Shown piece by piece: positions 18,401 to 25,871 of a DNA stretch of 64,000 nucleotides. The position numbers were made by a program, and so were the translations under genes. The notes under the pieces were generated by a model, which made no database searches, was not told the DNA's origin, and saw nothing but the letters and a program-made list of their open reading frames with translations. The DNA comes from JANYGA01 sp031420415. Lineage in GTDB: Bacteria > Vulcanimicrobiota > Vulcanimicrobiia > Vulcanimicrobiales > Vulcanimicrobiaceae. The stretch's first letter is position 1, and every line of letters begins with the position of its first letter. The DNA lies in the NCBI GenBank assembly GCA_031420415.1, contig JANOMT010000049.1, positions 1-64,000 of the forward strand, in the 5' to 3' direction.

Positions 18401-18679
18401 GAAGGCGCACCGACCAATTATGCGATGGCGCGCGTCGATGCCCTCGATCGTGATCTCGCCGACGTCGAAAAAAGCTTCGCGACGTTGACCGCGCGCGATC
18501 TTCCGGGTGTGAACGAAAAGCTCAAAGCAAAGTCGCTTCCAGCGATCACGATCGGGAAGATCACGCTCGATGATTCCGGGCGAGGCGCGAACGTCGAAGC
18601 GCTCTTCGATTCGATCGTCGGCTCGCGCTCGCTCGACGTCAATGCCGCGAGCGCAGGCACCGAAAGCGACGATCGTTGA
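15449..18679 (+). CDS. Large secreted Asp-box (BNR) repeat protein, VPS10/sortilin-type propeller
   Basis: A 1076-residue protein with a signal peptide (to about residue 27, APVRA). At least eight Asp-box repeats of S-x-D-x-G-x-T-W type are visible (KSLDGGTTF, KSTDGGDNW, RTTDGGATW, RSSDSGATW, TSEDGGLTW, RSRDHGTTW, LTRDGGATW, RTTDFGKTW), forming one or two beta-propellers across about residues 30-720. The C-terminal 350 residues contain a beta-rich PG-x-Y-T-A-R-L-T domain and a helical tail. Such proteins are annotated as glycosyl-hydrolase-like, but no sialidase catalytic set is seen; binding or scaffolding of extracellular material is more likely. Coupled to the upstream LolA-like gene by ATGA. 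Confidence 0.85.
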   Translation: MIARRLIQTIACASACTVALCFAPVRAASLDSGAVSGIGLRNIGSAQMSGRIAALDARVEKDGNVTIFVGAASGGVWKSLDGGTTFAPVFDKQPVQSIGAIALDPTNPQTVWVGTGESWTRNSVSIGNGIYKSTDGGDNWTNVGLPNSERVARIIVDPKDGNTVYACVPGKLWSDSADRGLYRTTDGGATWTLVLKGSNLSTGCSSLAMDPKDARVLYAGMWDFRRKGWTFRSGGEGPTAPSGSGMFRSSDSGATWTAMTAESNAGLPKGPWGRVEVATAPSNAKHIYAFIESPRSALFTSEDGGLTWQERDRSQRMVWRPFYFGKLVVDPTNDRRVFKMNLRMIVSDDGGKSFSDSSGGGHADWHDIWIDPTDAKHIIGGNDGGLWFSYDGGSKWWKSGNLPISQFYHVSTDNKDPYQVYGGLQDNSSWAGDSAYPGGVSNSRWENLYGGDGFWAFPDPSDNNFTYAEAQGGTIGRVDRRTLATREIQPKARRGEKLRFNWNTPIALSPSERGTIYIGAQFLFRSRDHGTTWDRISPDLSTNDPERQKQEVSGGITVDNSAAETATTIYSISESPKNGKVIWVGTDDGNVQLTRDGGATWKNVGGGLAGVPKGSWISWVEASRHDPATAYATVDRHTFGDMEPYLYRTTDFGKTWTQLVGAQSGVRGYAHVVREDAVNRNLLFLGTEFGLWTSVDAGQSWAALRPANFPAVAVRDIVEQERDRDLVIASHGRGIWILDDLTPLRNMSAQTLASEVTLLPGRPVQQRLQARGGWSEGDASYSGDNPANGAVISYYLRSRQVIGKLNLDILDTSGHVVDTIPPGIRKGLNRVVWSMRTKAPFVPPAATIAGGANEGPRVLPGTYTARLTKDGKTYAMPFVVSLDRRATYSLADRKAQFDAVNRVKGIFTRMSTVAGAIAIVRSSVVTESAKLPAGDALRGDLAQLAERADVLRKKLVATKEGGAITGEERLRELTADIYGVLLSSEGAPTNYAMARVDALDRDLADVEKSFATLTARDLPGVNEKLKAKSLPAITIGKITLDDSGRGANVEALFDSIVGSRSLDVNAASAGTESDDR

Positions 18680-18701
18680 TGGGCTAAAAGATCGACGGAG
18701 C

Positions 18702-19529
18702 TCAGCGAGCGACGGATCTTTCGCGCGAATCGTCGAGGTCGACGTGAATTCCGTCGTATCGCGCGTCAAGCGCGGCCTCTAGAAGTGCGACCAGATTACG
18801 GCGAGGGAGGACGCACGTGCCGTCCGCGCACGCCGCTTCGTCGACATCGAGCCGCGCGTGCACGACGTCGCCGCGCACGTTATCGATCGCGAGCGTCGCA
18901 CCATCTTCCAGGAGGCTCGCGCGAAGGGGATCGAGCAACTCGCGAACGCCTGAGATATCGATGGCGTGCGCGCCGGCGTTTGGTCTCAACGCGATCGCTT
19001 CGCGCGTACCGAGTAACGCGCGCTCGACCGTCTCGATCGCGTCATCGACGAGACCGAAAATTTGTTCGCGCGTGAGATTGGATGTCGGGTGTGCGAAAAA
19101 GACGACATTCGCATCGACGTACGCGTGCGAAAACCCGAGAATCTCAGCCGTACCGAAGGCGATCGGGCGAAAGACATCGTTTGCGTAGACGACCGTCGGC
19201 ACGCCGCGCGATTCGAGTTCGGCTGCATCCCGCAAACTGCAGGACACGCAACTGCCTCAACCGCCGTGCGCCGCGATGACCGCATCACAATGCGCGAGCG
19301 AATCGATCACCTCACCAGGCGCGGGTCGCGAAAACGATGGCTTGCGCGCGCGCACGATCGTCGCGCCACGCCCGGCCAAGCGCTCGGCCGTGCGATCGAG
19401 CAACGCATCGGCATTTTCTTTGCCGTTCTCGAGTAAGCCGATCGTTAAGCCATGAAGCGACGACGGCCGTACCGCGATATTGAGGTTCGGCGTCGCGCGT
19501 GAGCCGCGGGGATCGTGAACTTCGATCAC
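18702..19529 (-). CDS. UGSC-family selenoprotein (in-frame TGA read as selenocysteine)
   Basis: Read through TGA 19257-19259, the frame gives one 275-residue protein. The first 90 residues end in AVIAAHGG, then TGA, then GSCVSCSLRDAAELES, forming the motif U-G-S-C that defines the UGSC selenoprotein family. The same frame continues without interruption to its own TGA at 18702-18704. Starting 14 bases after the TGA lies a small stem-loop (five-pair arms at 19242-19238 and 19227-19223; ten-base loop starting with G), matching the position expected of a bacterial SECIS. The start is GTG 19529, overlapping the upstream gene stop (GTGA). Function is unknown; the U-x-x-C spacing suggests a thiol/selenol redox centre. 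Decoding needs SelB and tRNA-Sec elsewhere in the genome. Confidence 0.88.
19223..19259 (-). promoter_or_regulatory. Candidate bacterial SECIS after the UGA codon
   Basis: The region runs from the recoded TGA (19257-19259) to the end of a short hairpin. The stem pairs CTGCA (19242-19238) with TGCAG (19227-19223), and the loop GTTTGCGGGA begins with G. The apical loop lies 20-29 bases after the UGA, inside the usual 16-37 base range. The stem is short, so this is a candidate only. Confidence 0.5.
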
Positions 19530-20566
19530 GTGTTACCTCGGACGTTTCGAAAGACATGCGTGCTCGCCGGCCACGTGGGAACGATCGTCGAGAAGCCGCC
19601 CGTGCTCCCGCCCGTTACCGTTACGATCAAAGATTCTGGAAGCGCGATAACGGGCACGCGCGTCTGAGGATCATCTGGATCGCCGTAGGCCGAGGCGAAG
19701 CGTCGCGTGCGCGTATCATCGAATTCACCGAGGCTTTCGAGAAAACCGAGCGGATTGCGCGCGCGTTCGAAGAGTTCGCGAGCGATCGTGCCGGGATCGA
19801 AGCCATCGCGCGCGAGGATCGCAGCGTGTTGCGGACAGATGGCGAGCACCATTTCGCCCGGCGCGCATGCGTTGGTAGATCCCGGCGCGCGCATCGTCTC
19901 GGCAAAGTTATGGAGTAAACGATCGGCTGTGGCGCTGCGATGATCGCCGAGCATGTGCGGGCCTTCGGCGGCGAAGAGCGTGACCGTCGTCGCATCCGCG
20001 CGACCGGTCTGACGCTGCGCGAGCGAGGGCCACGGGAGCGCATCGAGCCGCTCCGCATAGGCGAAGCCCGCCTTCGCGGGCGAGCCCTGGACGCTCATAT
20101 CGGTTTCTCCGGGACGACCGCCGCCCACGTTCATCATCACCAATCGCAGCGTTCGCCCGATCGTCATGTTCGCACGGTTACCCTGGCCTAGCGCATTGCA
20201 TGCAGCGTTCATGCCCGCTCCTTCTGCGAGCGAACCGCTAACGATAATCAGCGGCGCTGCGTGATGCGTCGTCGATTGAATACCATTTAAATTGAAAATA
20301 GGGTCGGTCGCCGCTTCGACGGCTGCGAGCGCGATCGCGAATGCGGCGATCGGCAATCCGGCCATCACCGCATTGACGGCGACATCGCGCACGGTTACGA
20401 GCGTGCCGCTCGGAAAGATCGCGCCGAGAACCTCATTGGGATCGCGGCCGGAAGCGCGCACGAGGTCGTCCACGCGCTGCGGTGTCGGTAAGACGATAGG
20501 CAACCCGTCGCCGAATGAAGCGACGAAATGGTCGTAAGCCGTCTCCGCATTCGCGTACGTGAGCAT
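19526..20566 (-). CDS. Conserved hypothetical protein coupled to the UGSC selenoprotein
   Basis: Start set at ATG 20566 (MLTYANAETAYDHFVASF), giving 346 residues; the frame continues upstream over basic, non-conserved-looking residues. Notable parts are DPNEVLGAIFPSGTLVTVRDVAVNAVMAG (about 41-70), a Gly/Asn/Ala-rich segment NACNALGQGNRANMTIGR, VGGGRPGETDMS and a Gly-rich C-terminal TVTGGSTGGFS. No family is recognised with certainty. Its last bases form GTGA with the selenoprotein start, so the two are translated as a pair, and a shared pathway or complex is probable. No signal peptide or membrane segment stands out. Confidence 0.75.
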   Translation of the reverse strand: MLTYANAETAYDHFVASFGDGLPIVLPTPQRVDDLVRASGRDPNEVLGAIFPSGTLVTVRDVAVNAVMAGLPIAAFAIALAAVEAATDPIFNLNGIQSTTHHAAPLIIVSGSLAEGAGMNAACNALGQGNRANMTIGRTLRLVMMNVGGGRPGETDMSVQGSPAKAGFAYAERLDALPWPSLAQRQTGRADATTVTLFAAEGPHMLGDHRSATADRLLHNFAETMRAPGSTNACAPGEMVLAICPQHAAILARDGFDPGTIARELFERARNPLGFLESLGEFDDTRTRRFASAYGDPDDPQTRVPVIALPESLIVTVTGGSTGGFSTIVPTWPASTHVFRNVRGNT

Positions 20567-20670
20567 GGAGAACAATCCGCGCTTCGCGCGAGGGTCCCTG
20601 CCCGTGCGTGGATATCTATCGCGAGGCTGGCCAACGCGAAGGACATCCTCCGGAGGCTTCGTTACCGGGG

Positions 20671-20901
20671 TCAGTTGCCGTGGTCGCTCGCGATCGTGTG
20701 TTTTGCAAATGCAATACATCGCAGCGCGCGCACAGCGAATTCATTCGCCTCCGAAATACCAAACATGGTCGCCGGAAACGTATCGAGGTACCGCGAGGAT
20801 CGTCGCGCCAAATCGGCTTCGCGAACGACCGAAACGTCGAGATCGCTCGTGGGACCGACGCAGTTTTTTGCATACGACCCAAAGACAAGTAAAGGCCGCC
20901 A
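20671..20901 (-). pseudogene. Nucleotidyltransferase (MNT-like) remnant
   Basis: Directly after the stop of the quinone oxidoreductase gene, the same frame reads LLVFGSYAKNCVGPTSDLDV, the GS-x-A...S-D-L-D active-site core of minimal nucleotidyltransferases, and runs about 70 residues to TGA 20671. There is no usable ATG/GTG/TTG before the core, and the expected N-terminal helix is missing. The catalytic G-S and D-x-D residues are still intact. I read it as a gene remnant; this piece is absent from simple ORF lists because it lacks a start codon. Confidence 0.6.
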
Positions 20902-21879
20902 TCACGAAACGACGACGATCGCTTTTCCGATGATCTTACGATTCATGAGGTCGACGATCGCCTGAGGTGCATCTTCGAAAGCGTAGGTCGCGCCGATTTT
21001 TGGGTCGATCTTCTTCTCGAGGTAGAACTCCTCGAGGCGCTCGAAGTTCGCGCGGTTCTTTGCGGGTTCGCGCGTGGCGAACGCACCCCAGTAGACCCCG
21101 AGCGCGGACGCGCTCTTGAGTAATAAGCGATTCGCTGGGATTTGCGGAATGCGCCCCGCCGCAAAGCCGACGATAAGCAAGCGCCCGCCCCAGCCGATCG
21201 CGCGCACGCACGCATCGAACACATCGCCGCCGACGGCATCGTACACGACGTCGACGCCCTGCATCTCCGTCAATTCGCGAACGCGATCGACGACGTTCTC
21301 CGTCGTGTAATCGATCGTGTGCGCCGCACCGGCCTCGCGTGCCGCGTGGAGTTTTTCCGCAGATCCCGCGGCCGCGATGACCGTCGCACCGAGTGCTTTC
21401 CCGAGTTGCACGGCCGCGATACCGACGCCGCCTCCAGCACCGGTGACGAGCAGCGTCTCACCGGGTGCGAGGGCGGCGCGATCGACGAGTGCGTGGATCG
21501 TCGTGCCGTACGCGAGCGGCAGCGCGGCTGCAACATCGAACGACATCGTATCGGGTATTTTGAAGACGGATCCGTGATGTACGGCGACGTCTTCGGCAAA
21601 TCCACCGATTTGGCAGACGGCCATCACGCGATCCCCAACCGCGAAATCAACGACGCGCTCGCCGACTTCAACCACGGTGCCGGAGACTTCGGCCCCGGGG
21701 CTAAACGGAAATCGAGGCTTATCTTGGTAGGTGCCTTGCACGATCAAAACGTCGGGAAAGTTGACTCCCGCACGAGCGACTCGAATCTTTACGGATGTCG
21801 CTCCCGTCGAGGGACTCACCATCTCTTCGATGGTGAGGTTTTCAGGCGGCCCCCAGGCACGACAGACGACGGCTTTCAT
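20902..21879 (-). CDS. NADPH:quinone oxidoreductase (zinc-less MDR family)
   Basis: Start taken at ATG 21879 (MKAVVCRAWG), giving 325 residues, the normal family size; 27 further upstream codons are not needed. The N-terminal GroES-like part (PGAEVSGTVVEVGERV) is followed by the Rossmann motif GAGGGVGIAAVQLGKALGA. Cysteine zinc ligands are absent, as in quinone reductases. It reduces quinones or enones with NADPH. The upstream DUF1440 gene ends 19 bases before its start, so co-transcription is likely. Confidence 0.9.
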   Translation of the reverse strand: MKAVVCRAWGPPENLTIEEMVSPSTGATSVKIRVARAGVNFPDVLIVQGTYQDKPRFPFSPGAEVSGTVVEVGERVVDFAVGDRVMAVCQIGGFAEDVAVHHGSVFKIPDTMSFDVAAALPLAYGTTIHALVDRAALAPGETLLVTGAGGGVGIAAVQLGKALGATVIAAAGSAEKLHAAREAGAAHTIDYTTENVVDRVRELTEMQGVDVVYDAVGGDVFDACVRAIGWGGRLLIVGFAAGRIPQIPANRLLLKSASALGVYWGAFATREPAKNRANFERLEEFYLEKKIDPKIGATYAFEDAPQAIVDLMNRKIIGKAIVVVS

Positions 21880-21898
21880 CAGGCGTGCATGCGGGTCG

Positions 21899-22417
21899 TT
21901 ACGCGCGCTCCCCTTTGCTCCCGCTCGCGGCCGCGAGCACCGCACCGCGGACGTATTCAACGGTCGTTCCGAAGATCACGTGGCTGATCAACTCATTAAC
22001 TTGTTCGCCGATCGGGAGTTTGCGCAGTGGCGGTGTCGCCCGAAGCAACGGCAACGTGATCTCGTGGAGCCCCGCCCACACGGCGATGCCGAATCCGATC
22101 CCCTTTTTGGGCGACGCGCGCGGCGACCGGGAAACGATGACGCCGTACATGACGCTCGTCGCGACGCTAAAGAACCAATGGATCCAAAGCGCGACCGAAT
22201 TCTGACGTTCGGAGGACAATTCGCGACCGTTCACAGCACGGACGACGTTTGCCGCAATCACCCCCGGCGGCGGTTCGCGATCGGGCGAACGGGGTGGCAC
22301 GATCGCTTCACAGACGAGCTTGATCGCCGCGCCCGCGAGCCCGCCGACCGCGCCCGCCGTCGCCATCGTGACGAGCGATTGCGACTGCGGTGTTGGTTCG
22401 CGTTCATCGGCTTGCAT
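21899..22417 (-). CDS. DUF1440 (YagU-like) inner membrane protein
   Basis: Start set at ATG 22417 (MQADERE), giving 172 residues. A hydrophobic helix (SLVTMATAGAVGGLAGAAIKLVCE) is followed by the family motif PPRSPDREPPP, further helices (HWFFSVATSVMYGVIV, GIGFGIAVWAGLHEITLPLL) and a final FGTTVEYVRGAVLA segment. The pattern matches YagU, an inner-membrane protein linked to acid resistance in E. coli. No enzymatic residues are evident. It is divergent from the glucoamylase gene. Confidence 0.8.
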   Translation of the reverse strand: MQADEREPTPQSQSLVTMATAGAVGGLAGAAIKLVCEAIVPPRSPDREPPPGVIAANVVRAVNGRELSSERQNSVALWIHWFFSVATSVMYGVIVSRSPRASPKKGIGFGIAVWAGLHEITLPLLRATPPLRKLPIGEQVNELISHVIFGTTVEYVRGAVLAAASGSKGERA

Positions 22418-22514
22418 TGTGGTACGCTTCCCGTTTCGGCGCCAGTGCAAACGACACGGAGCCGCGTGTCTTCACGTTTAATGTGCCGAGCATCATGTTC
22501 GAAGCTTACGTCCC

Positions 22515-24335
22515 GTGAGTGCCGCGATCGAACGCGTAGCGGGAGAGTTGCCCCTCGACCGTTATGCCGCGCTCGGTGATGGGCGCAGCGTCGCTCTCGT
22601 CGCCGCAGATGGCTCGATCGATTGGTGGTGCGTGCCAAATATGGATAGCACGCCCTTCTTCGACCGAATCCTCGATGCAAACGAGGGCGGTCATTTTGCA
22701 ATAACGCCCACCGGGCCGTTTACCGTCGAGCGGCAATATCGCGCCGAAAGTAACGTTCTCGAACACGTCTATACGACCGCGACCGGTCGCGCTCGCGTGA
22801 CCGATTCGCTCAACGGCGGTCTTGCCGGAATCCTTTCGTGGCGCGAACTCGCGCGGCGGATCGAGGGTCTCGAAGGCACCGTCGATTTCCAAATCCAGAT
22901 TCGCTTCGGTCGCCGATTCGACGATACGAAGGCGAGGCGCGAGAGCAGCGCGCATGGCGACGTTTGGCACGTCGGCGATGTGATGGCGGGGATTCGGAGT
23001 ACGGATGGCATCGCGTTCGGTGCGAGCGACGATCGCGGTGCGAGTGCGACGATCCTTACGCACGCGCAATCGCGCGATACGATCGCGCTCCTCGCAAACG
23101 AGAACGAGCCGCTCGTCTTACCGACGATCGCGCAAATCGACACGCGCATCGATCGTTCCGATCGCGCGTGGCGTGAGTGGACCGAACACTTACACGTCGA
23201 TGGTCCCTACGCGAGCGTCGTAAAGCGTAGCGCGCTCGCACTCAAGCTTCTCGTCTTCTCGCCGACGGGCGCCATCGCAGCCGCTGCGACGACGTCCTTA
23301 CCCGAACGGCTCGGTGGCGATAAAAACTACGACTATCGCTATGCGTGGTCGCGCGACGTCGCGTTCACGATCAAAGCATTCTTGCGCGTGGGCGCGATGG
23401 GAGAGGCCATGGCTGCCTTCCTTTGGCTCGTGGGCGCCGTACGCGCGAACGACGACCGCCTCTGTACGATGTATACCCTCGATACGGTCGTCGCACCGCA
23501 AGAGACGACGATCGGCGTGCCCGGATATGCGGCGAGTCGACCCATCCGCGTCGGCAATCGCGCGCGCGATCAAACGCAACTCGGCATCTACAACGACGTG
23601 CTCGAAACGGCAGCGTGCCTCGTCGCGGACGGACACGTGCTCGACTCGGGAACGCGCGCGCTCCTCGGCAAGCTCACGGACACGTGCCTCGATCTCTGGA
23701 ACGATCGCGATTCGGGCATCTGGGAGCTCGTAGCGCTCGAACACTATACCGTCTCGAAGATATCGTGTTGGGCAGCGTGCGATTGTGCGCTCGAACTCGC
23801 GCGCAAAGGTGAGATCGATGCGTCGAGTACGTCTCGCTGGGAACGCGAACGCGAACGAATCGCCGATTGGATCGACGCGAATTGTTGGTCGCCGAAGCAA
23901 AACGCGTACACGATGTATCCCGGAACCGAACGTTTAGATGCTGCGTTTCTCCTCGCGACGCGATTCGGCGCGCTCCGTCCCGAGCGCTTCGTTGCGACGC
24001 GCGATGCGATTGCGAAGGAGCTCGCGCGCGGGCCGCTCGTCTATCGCTACTCCGGGATGGAGCGCGAGGAAGGTACGTTCATCGCATGCGGATTCTGGCT
24101 CGCGGAAACGTATGCGCTCTTCGGCGACGTGCCGAGAGCACATCGGCAGATGGATTCGATGATCGCGGCGTGCGACGCCGATCTCGGACTCTACGCAGAA
24201 CAGCTCGACGCTACGACGGGCGAGATGCTTGGAAACATGCCACAGGCCCTAAGCCATCTCGCCCTCGTGCTTGCGGCGACGGCGATCGCCGAAGCCGAAG
24301 CGCGACATCTCGATTCAAGCACGCGCCTCGCGTAA
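22515..24335 (+). CDS. GH15 glucoamylase/trehalase-like glycoside hydrolase
   Basis: This 606-residue protein starts at GTG 22515. The N-terminal beta domain (YAALGDGRSVALVAADGSIDWWCVP) is the marker of the GH15 trehalase-like group, and the (alpha/alpha)6 barrel follows from about 230 (LPERLGGDKNYDYRYAWSRD). The general acid is probably Glu404 (GIWELV), with the partner region EEGTFIACGFWLAE. It would release glucose from alpha-glucans or trehalose in the cytoplasm; no signal peptide is seen. The 3' end overlaps the convergent GMC gene by 21 bases. Confidence 0.9.
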   Translation: MSAAIERVAGELPLDRYAALGDGRSVALVAADGSIDWWCVPNMDSTPFFDRILDANEGGHFAITPTGPFTVERQYRAESNVLEHVYTTATGRARVTDSLNGGLAGILSWRELARRIEGLEGTVDFQIQIRFGRRFDDTKARRESSAHGDVWHVGDVMAGIRSTDGIAFGASDDRGASATILTHAQSRDTIALLANENEPLVLPTIAQIDTRIDRSDRAWREWTEHLHVDGPYASVVKRSALALKLLVFSPTGAIAAAATTSLPERLGGDKNYDYRYAWSRDVAFTIKAFLRVGAMGEAMAAFLWLVGAVRANDDRLCTMYTLDTVVAPQETTIGVPGYAASRPIRVGNRARDQTQLGIYNDVLETAACLVADGHVLDSGTRALLGKLTDTCLDLWNDRDSGIWELVALEHYTVSKISCWAACDCALELARKGEIDASSTSRWERERERIADWIDANCWSPKQNAYTMYPGTERLDAAFLLATRFGALRPERFVATRDAIAKELARGPLVYRYSGMEREEGTFIACGFWLAETYALFGDVPRAHRQMDSMIAACDADLGLYAEQLDATTGEMLGNMPQALSHLALVLAATAIAEAEARHLDSSTRLA

Positions 24336-25871
24336 GAACGTCTCCGCCGTCCGCAAGCCCAGCGCCATGATCGTGAGCGCCGGATTCGCGGCGAGCGCGC
24401 TCGGGAAGACCGAGTTGTCGCAAACCCAAAGGTTGGGAACGTCGAAGCTGCGCCCGGTTCCGTCGACGACGGCGTGCGCGGGATCGATGCCCATCCGGCA
24501 CGTGCCGATCGTGTGCGCGTAACGATTCGCACTCCAGATATCACTCGCGCCCGCTTCCGTCCAGAGCGCCGTCATCAGACGCTCCGCGTGTCGCTTCATA
24601 CGTACTTCGTTCGTGCCCGCCGTGAAATGAATGCGGGCTTTGCGCATACCGTGGGCGTCCGACTCATCCGCTAGCTCGACGTAGTTGCCGTCTTGCGGTA
24701 AACAATCGCCGTTGATGCCGATGCCTGCCGCGTGATTGTAGGTCTGTAGATAGTCGACGAGCGGTCGCCCCCACAGCCCGCGAGCGCGCGCGACTTGCTG
24801 GCCCCAGGTGACCGGCACCATTCCAAGACTCTGCGCGACGTAACCGCCGACAAAATCAGCGTCTGCCGGTCGCAAGAAATCTTCGGTAATGAGCGATGAT
24901 GGATAGCCTTTGTTCGGTCGCGTCTCGTCCGCGAACGTACCCCAGACTTGCGTCGCGACGTGTGCCATATAATTGCGGCCGATCTGACCGCTCGAGTTCG
25001 CGATGCCGAGATGTAAGAGGAGTCGTGGCGTTTCGATCGCTCCCGCGCAGAGAAAGACGGCTCGACATCGCTGACGTCGCTCGAGTCCCGCTGCGTCGCG
25101 ATAGATGACGGCGACGATCTCTCCGCTCGCATCGTAGGTGAATTCATACGCGACGCACTCCGGACGTATTTCCGCGCCCGCGCGCACGGCGAGCGGCAGA
25201 TACGTGACGTCCATACTCGCTTTCGCACCGATGCGGCAGCCTTGATGGCACGCGCCACAGTTGATGCACGCAGGCCGTTCTTCAGCGCCGTCTTGGGCGA
25301 AATTCTGCGACGCAACGGCTACGGGTGCGTCGGTCGCACGGACGCCAAGCGCATCGCACGCACGCTTCAAGAGTTGCGCGGGCGCGTTACGCGCGACCGG
25401 CGGTAAGGGATAGCGTCGCGCCACATCCCACGGATATGATTCCGGGCCCGAAACACCGATGAACGCTTCGACACGTTGGAGATACGGCACGAGTTCGTCG
25501 TACGCGAACGGCCAGTCTACGCCCACACCGAACTCGGAGCGCAACCGGAATTGGTGTGCGTCGGGTCGCGGGCAGAACGCGCCCCAGTGGAGCGTCGAAC
25601 CGCCGACGCCCGTGCCGCTATTGTTCGCACCGAAAGCGTTGGGTTTTTCGCCCGCACTCAAACGCTCGCCGAGCCAATAGATGCCCGATGCCGCGAGCTC
25701 GTCGGAGGGAAACTCTTCCGGTGTCCAATTCCGGCCGGCTTCGAGTGCGACCACGTGCGCGCCGGCCGTCGCGAGCCGCGCCAAAAGTGGCGCTCCACCG
25801 GCTCCCGTACCGATGACGACGGCGTCGACGATGTCGTCGTTTTCGTAACGTCGCATCCCCTCGAGGTTCAT
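24315..25871 (-). CDS. GMC-family FAD oxidoreductase
   Basis: Start at ATG 25871 (MNLEGMRRYENDD), overlapping the stop of the upstream fusion gene (ATGA); 518 residues. The FAD motif VVIGTGAGGAPLLARLATAG lies at about 18-37. A CINCGACHQGCRIGAK cysteine motif follows, as in sugar/alcohol dehydrogenases of the GMC group. GTCRMG and NPALTIMAL form the C-terminal active-site region. It probably oxidises an alcohol or sugar and passes electrons through a small partner. No Tat signal is seen, so it may act in the cytoplasm. Confidence 0.9.
   Translation of the reverse strand: MNLEGMRRYENDDIVDAVVIGTGAGGAPLLARLATAGAHVVALEAGRNWTPEEFPSDELAASGIYWLGERLSAGEKPNAFGANNSGTGVGGSTLHWGAFCPRPDAHQFRLRSEFGVGVDWPFAYDELVPYLQRVEAFIGVSGPESYPWDVARRYPLPPVARNAPAQLLKRACDALGVRATDAPVAVASQNFAQDGAEERPACINCGACHQGCRIGAKASMDVTYLPLAVRAGAEIRPECVAYEFTYDASGEIVAVIYRDAAGLERRQRCRAVFLCAGAIETPRLLLHLGIANSSGQIGRNYMAHVATQVWGTFADETRPNKGYPSSLITEDFLRPADADFVGGYVAQSLGMVPVTWGQQVARARGLWGRPLVDYLQTYNHAAGIGINGDCLPQDGNYVELADESDAHGMRKARIHFTAGTNEVRMKRHAERLMTALWTEAGASDIWSANRYAHTIGTCRMGIDPAHAVVDGTGRSFDVPNLWVCDNSVFPSALAANPALTIMALGLRTAETFLREARA

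Noticed and set aside
19257..19529. Two separate genes split at TGA 19257
   Set aside because: The residues after the TGA (GSC) continue the family motif in the same frame with no alternative ribosome site; read as selenocysteine.
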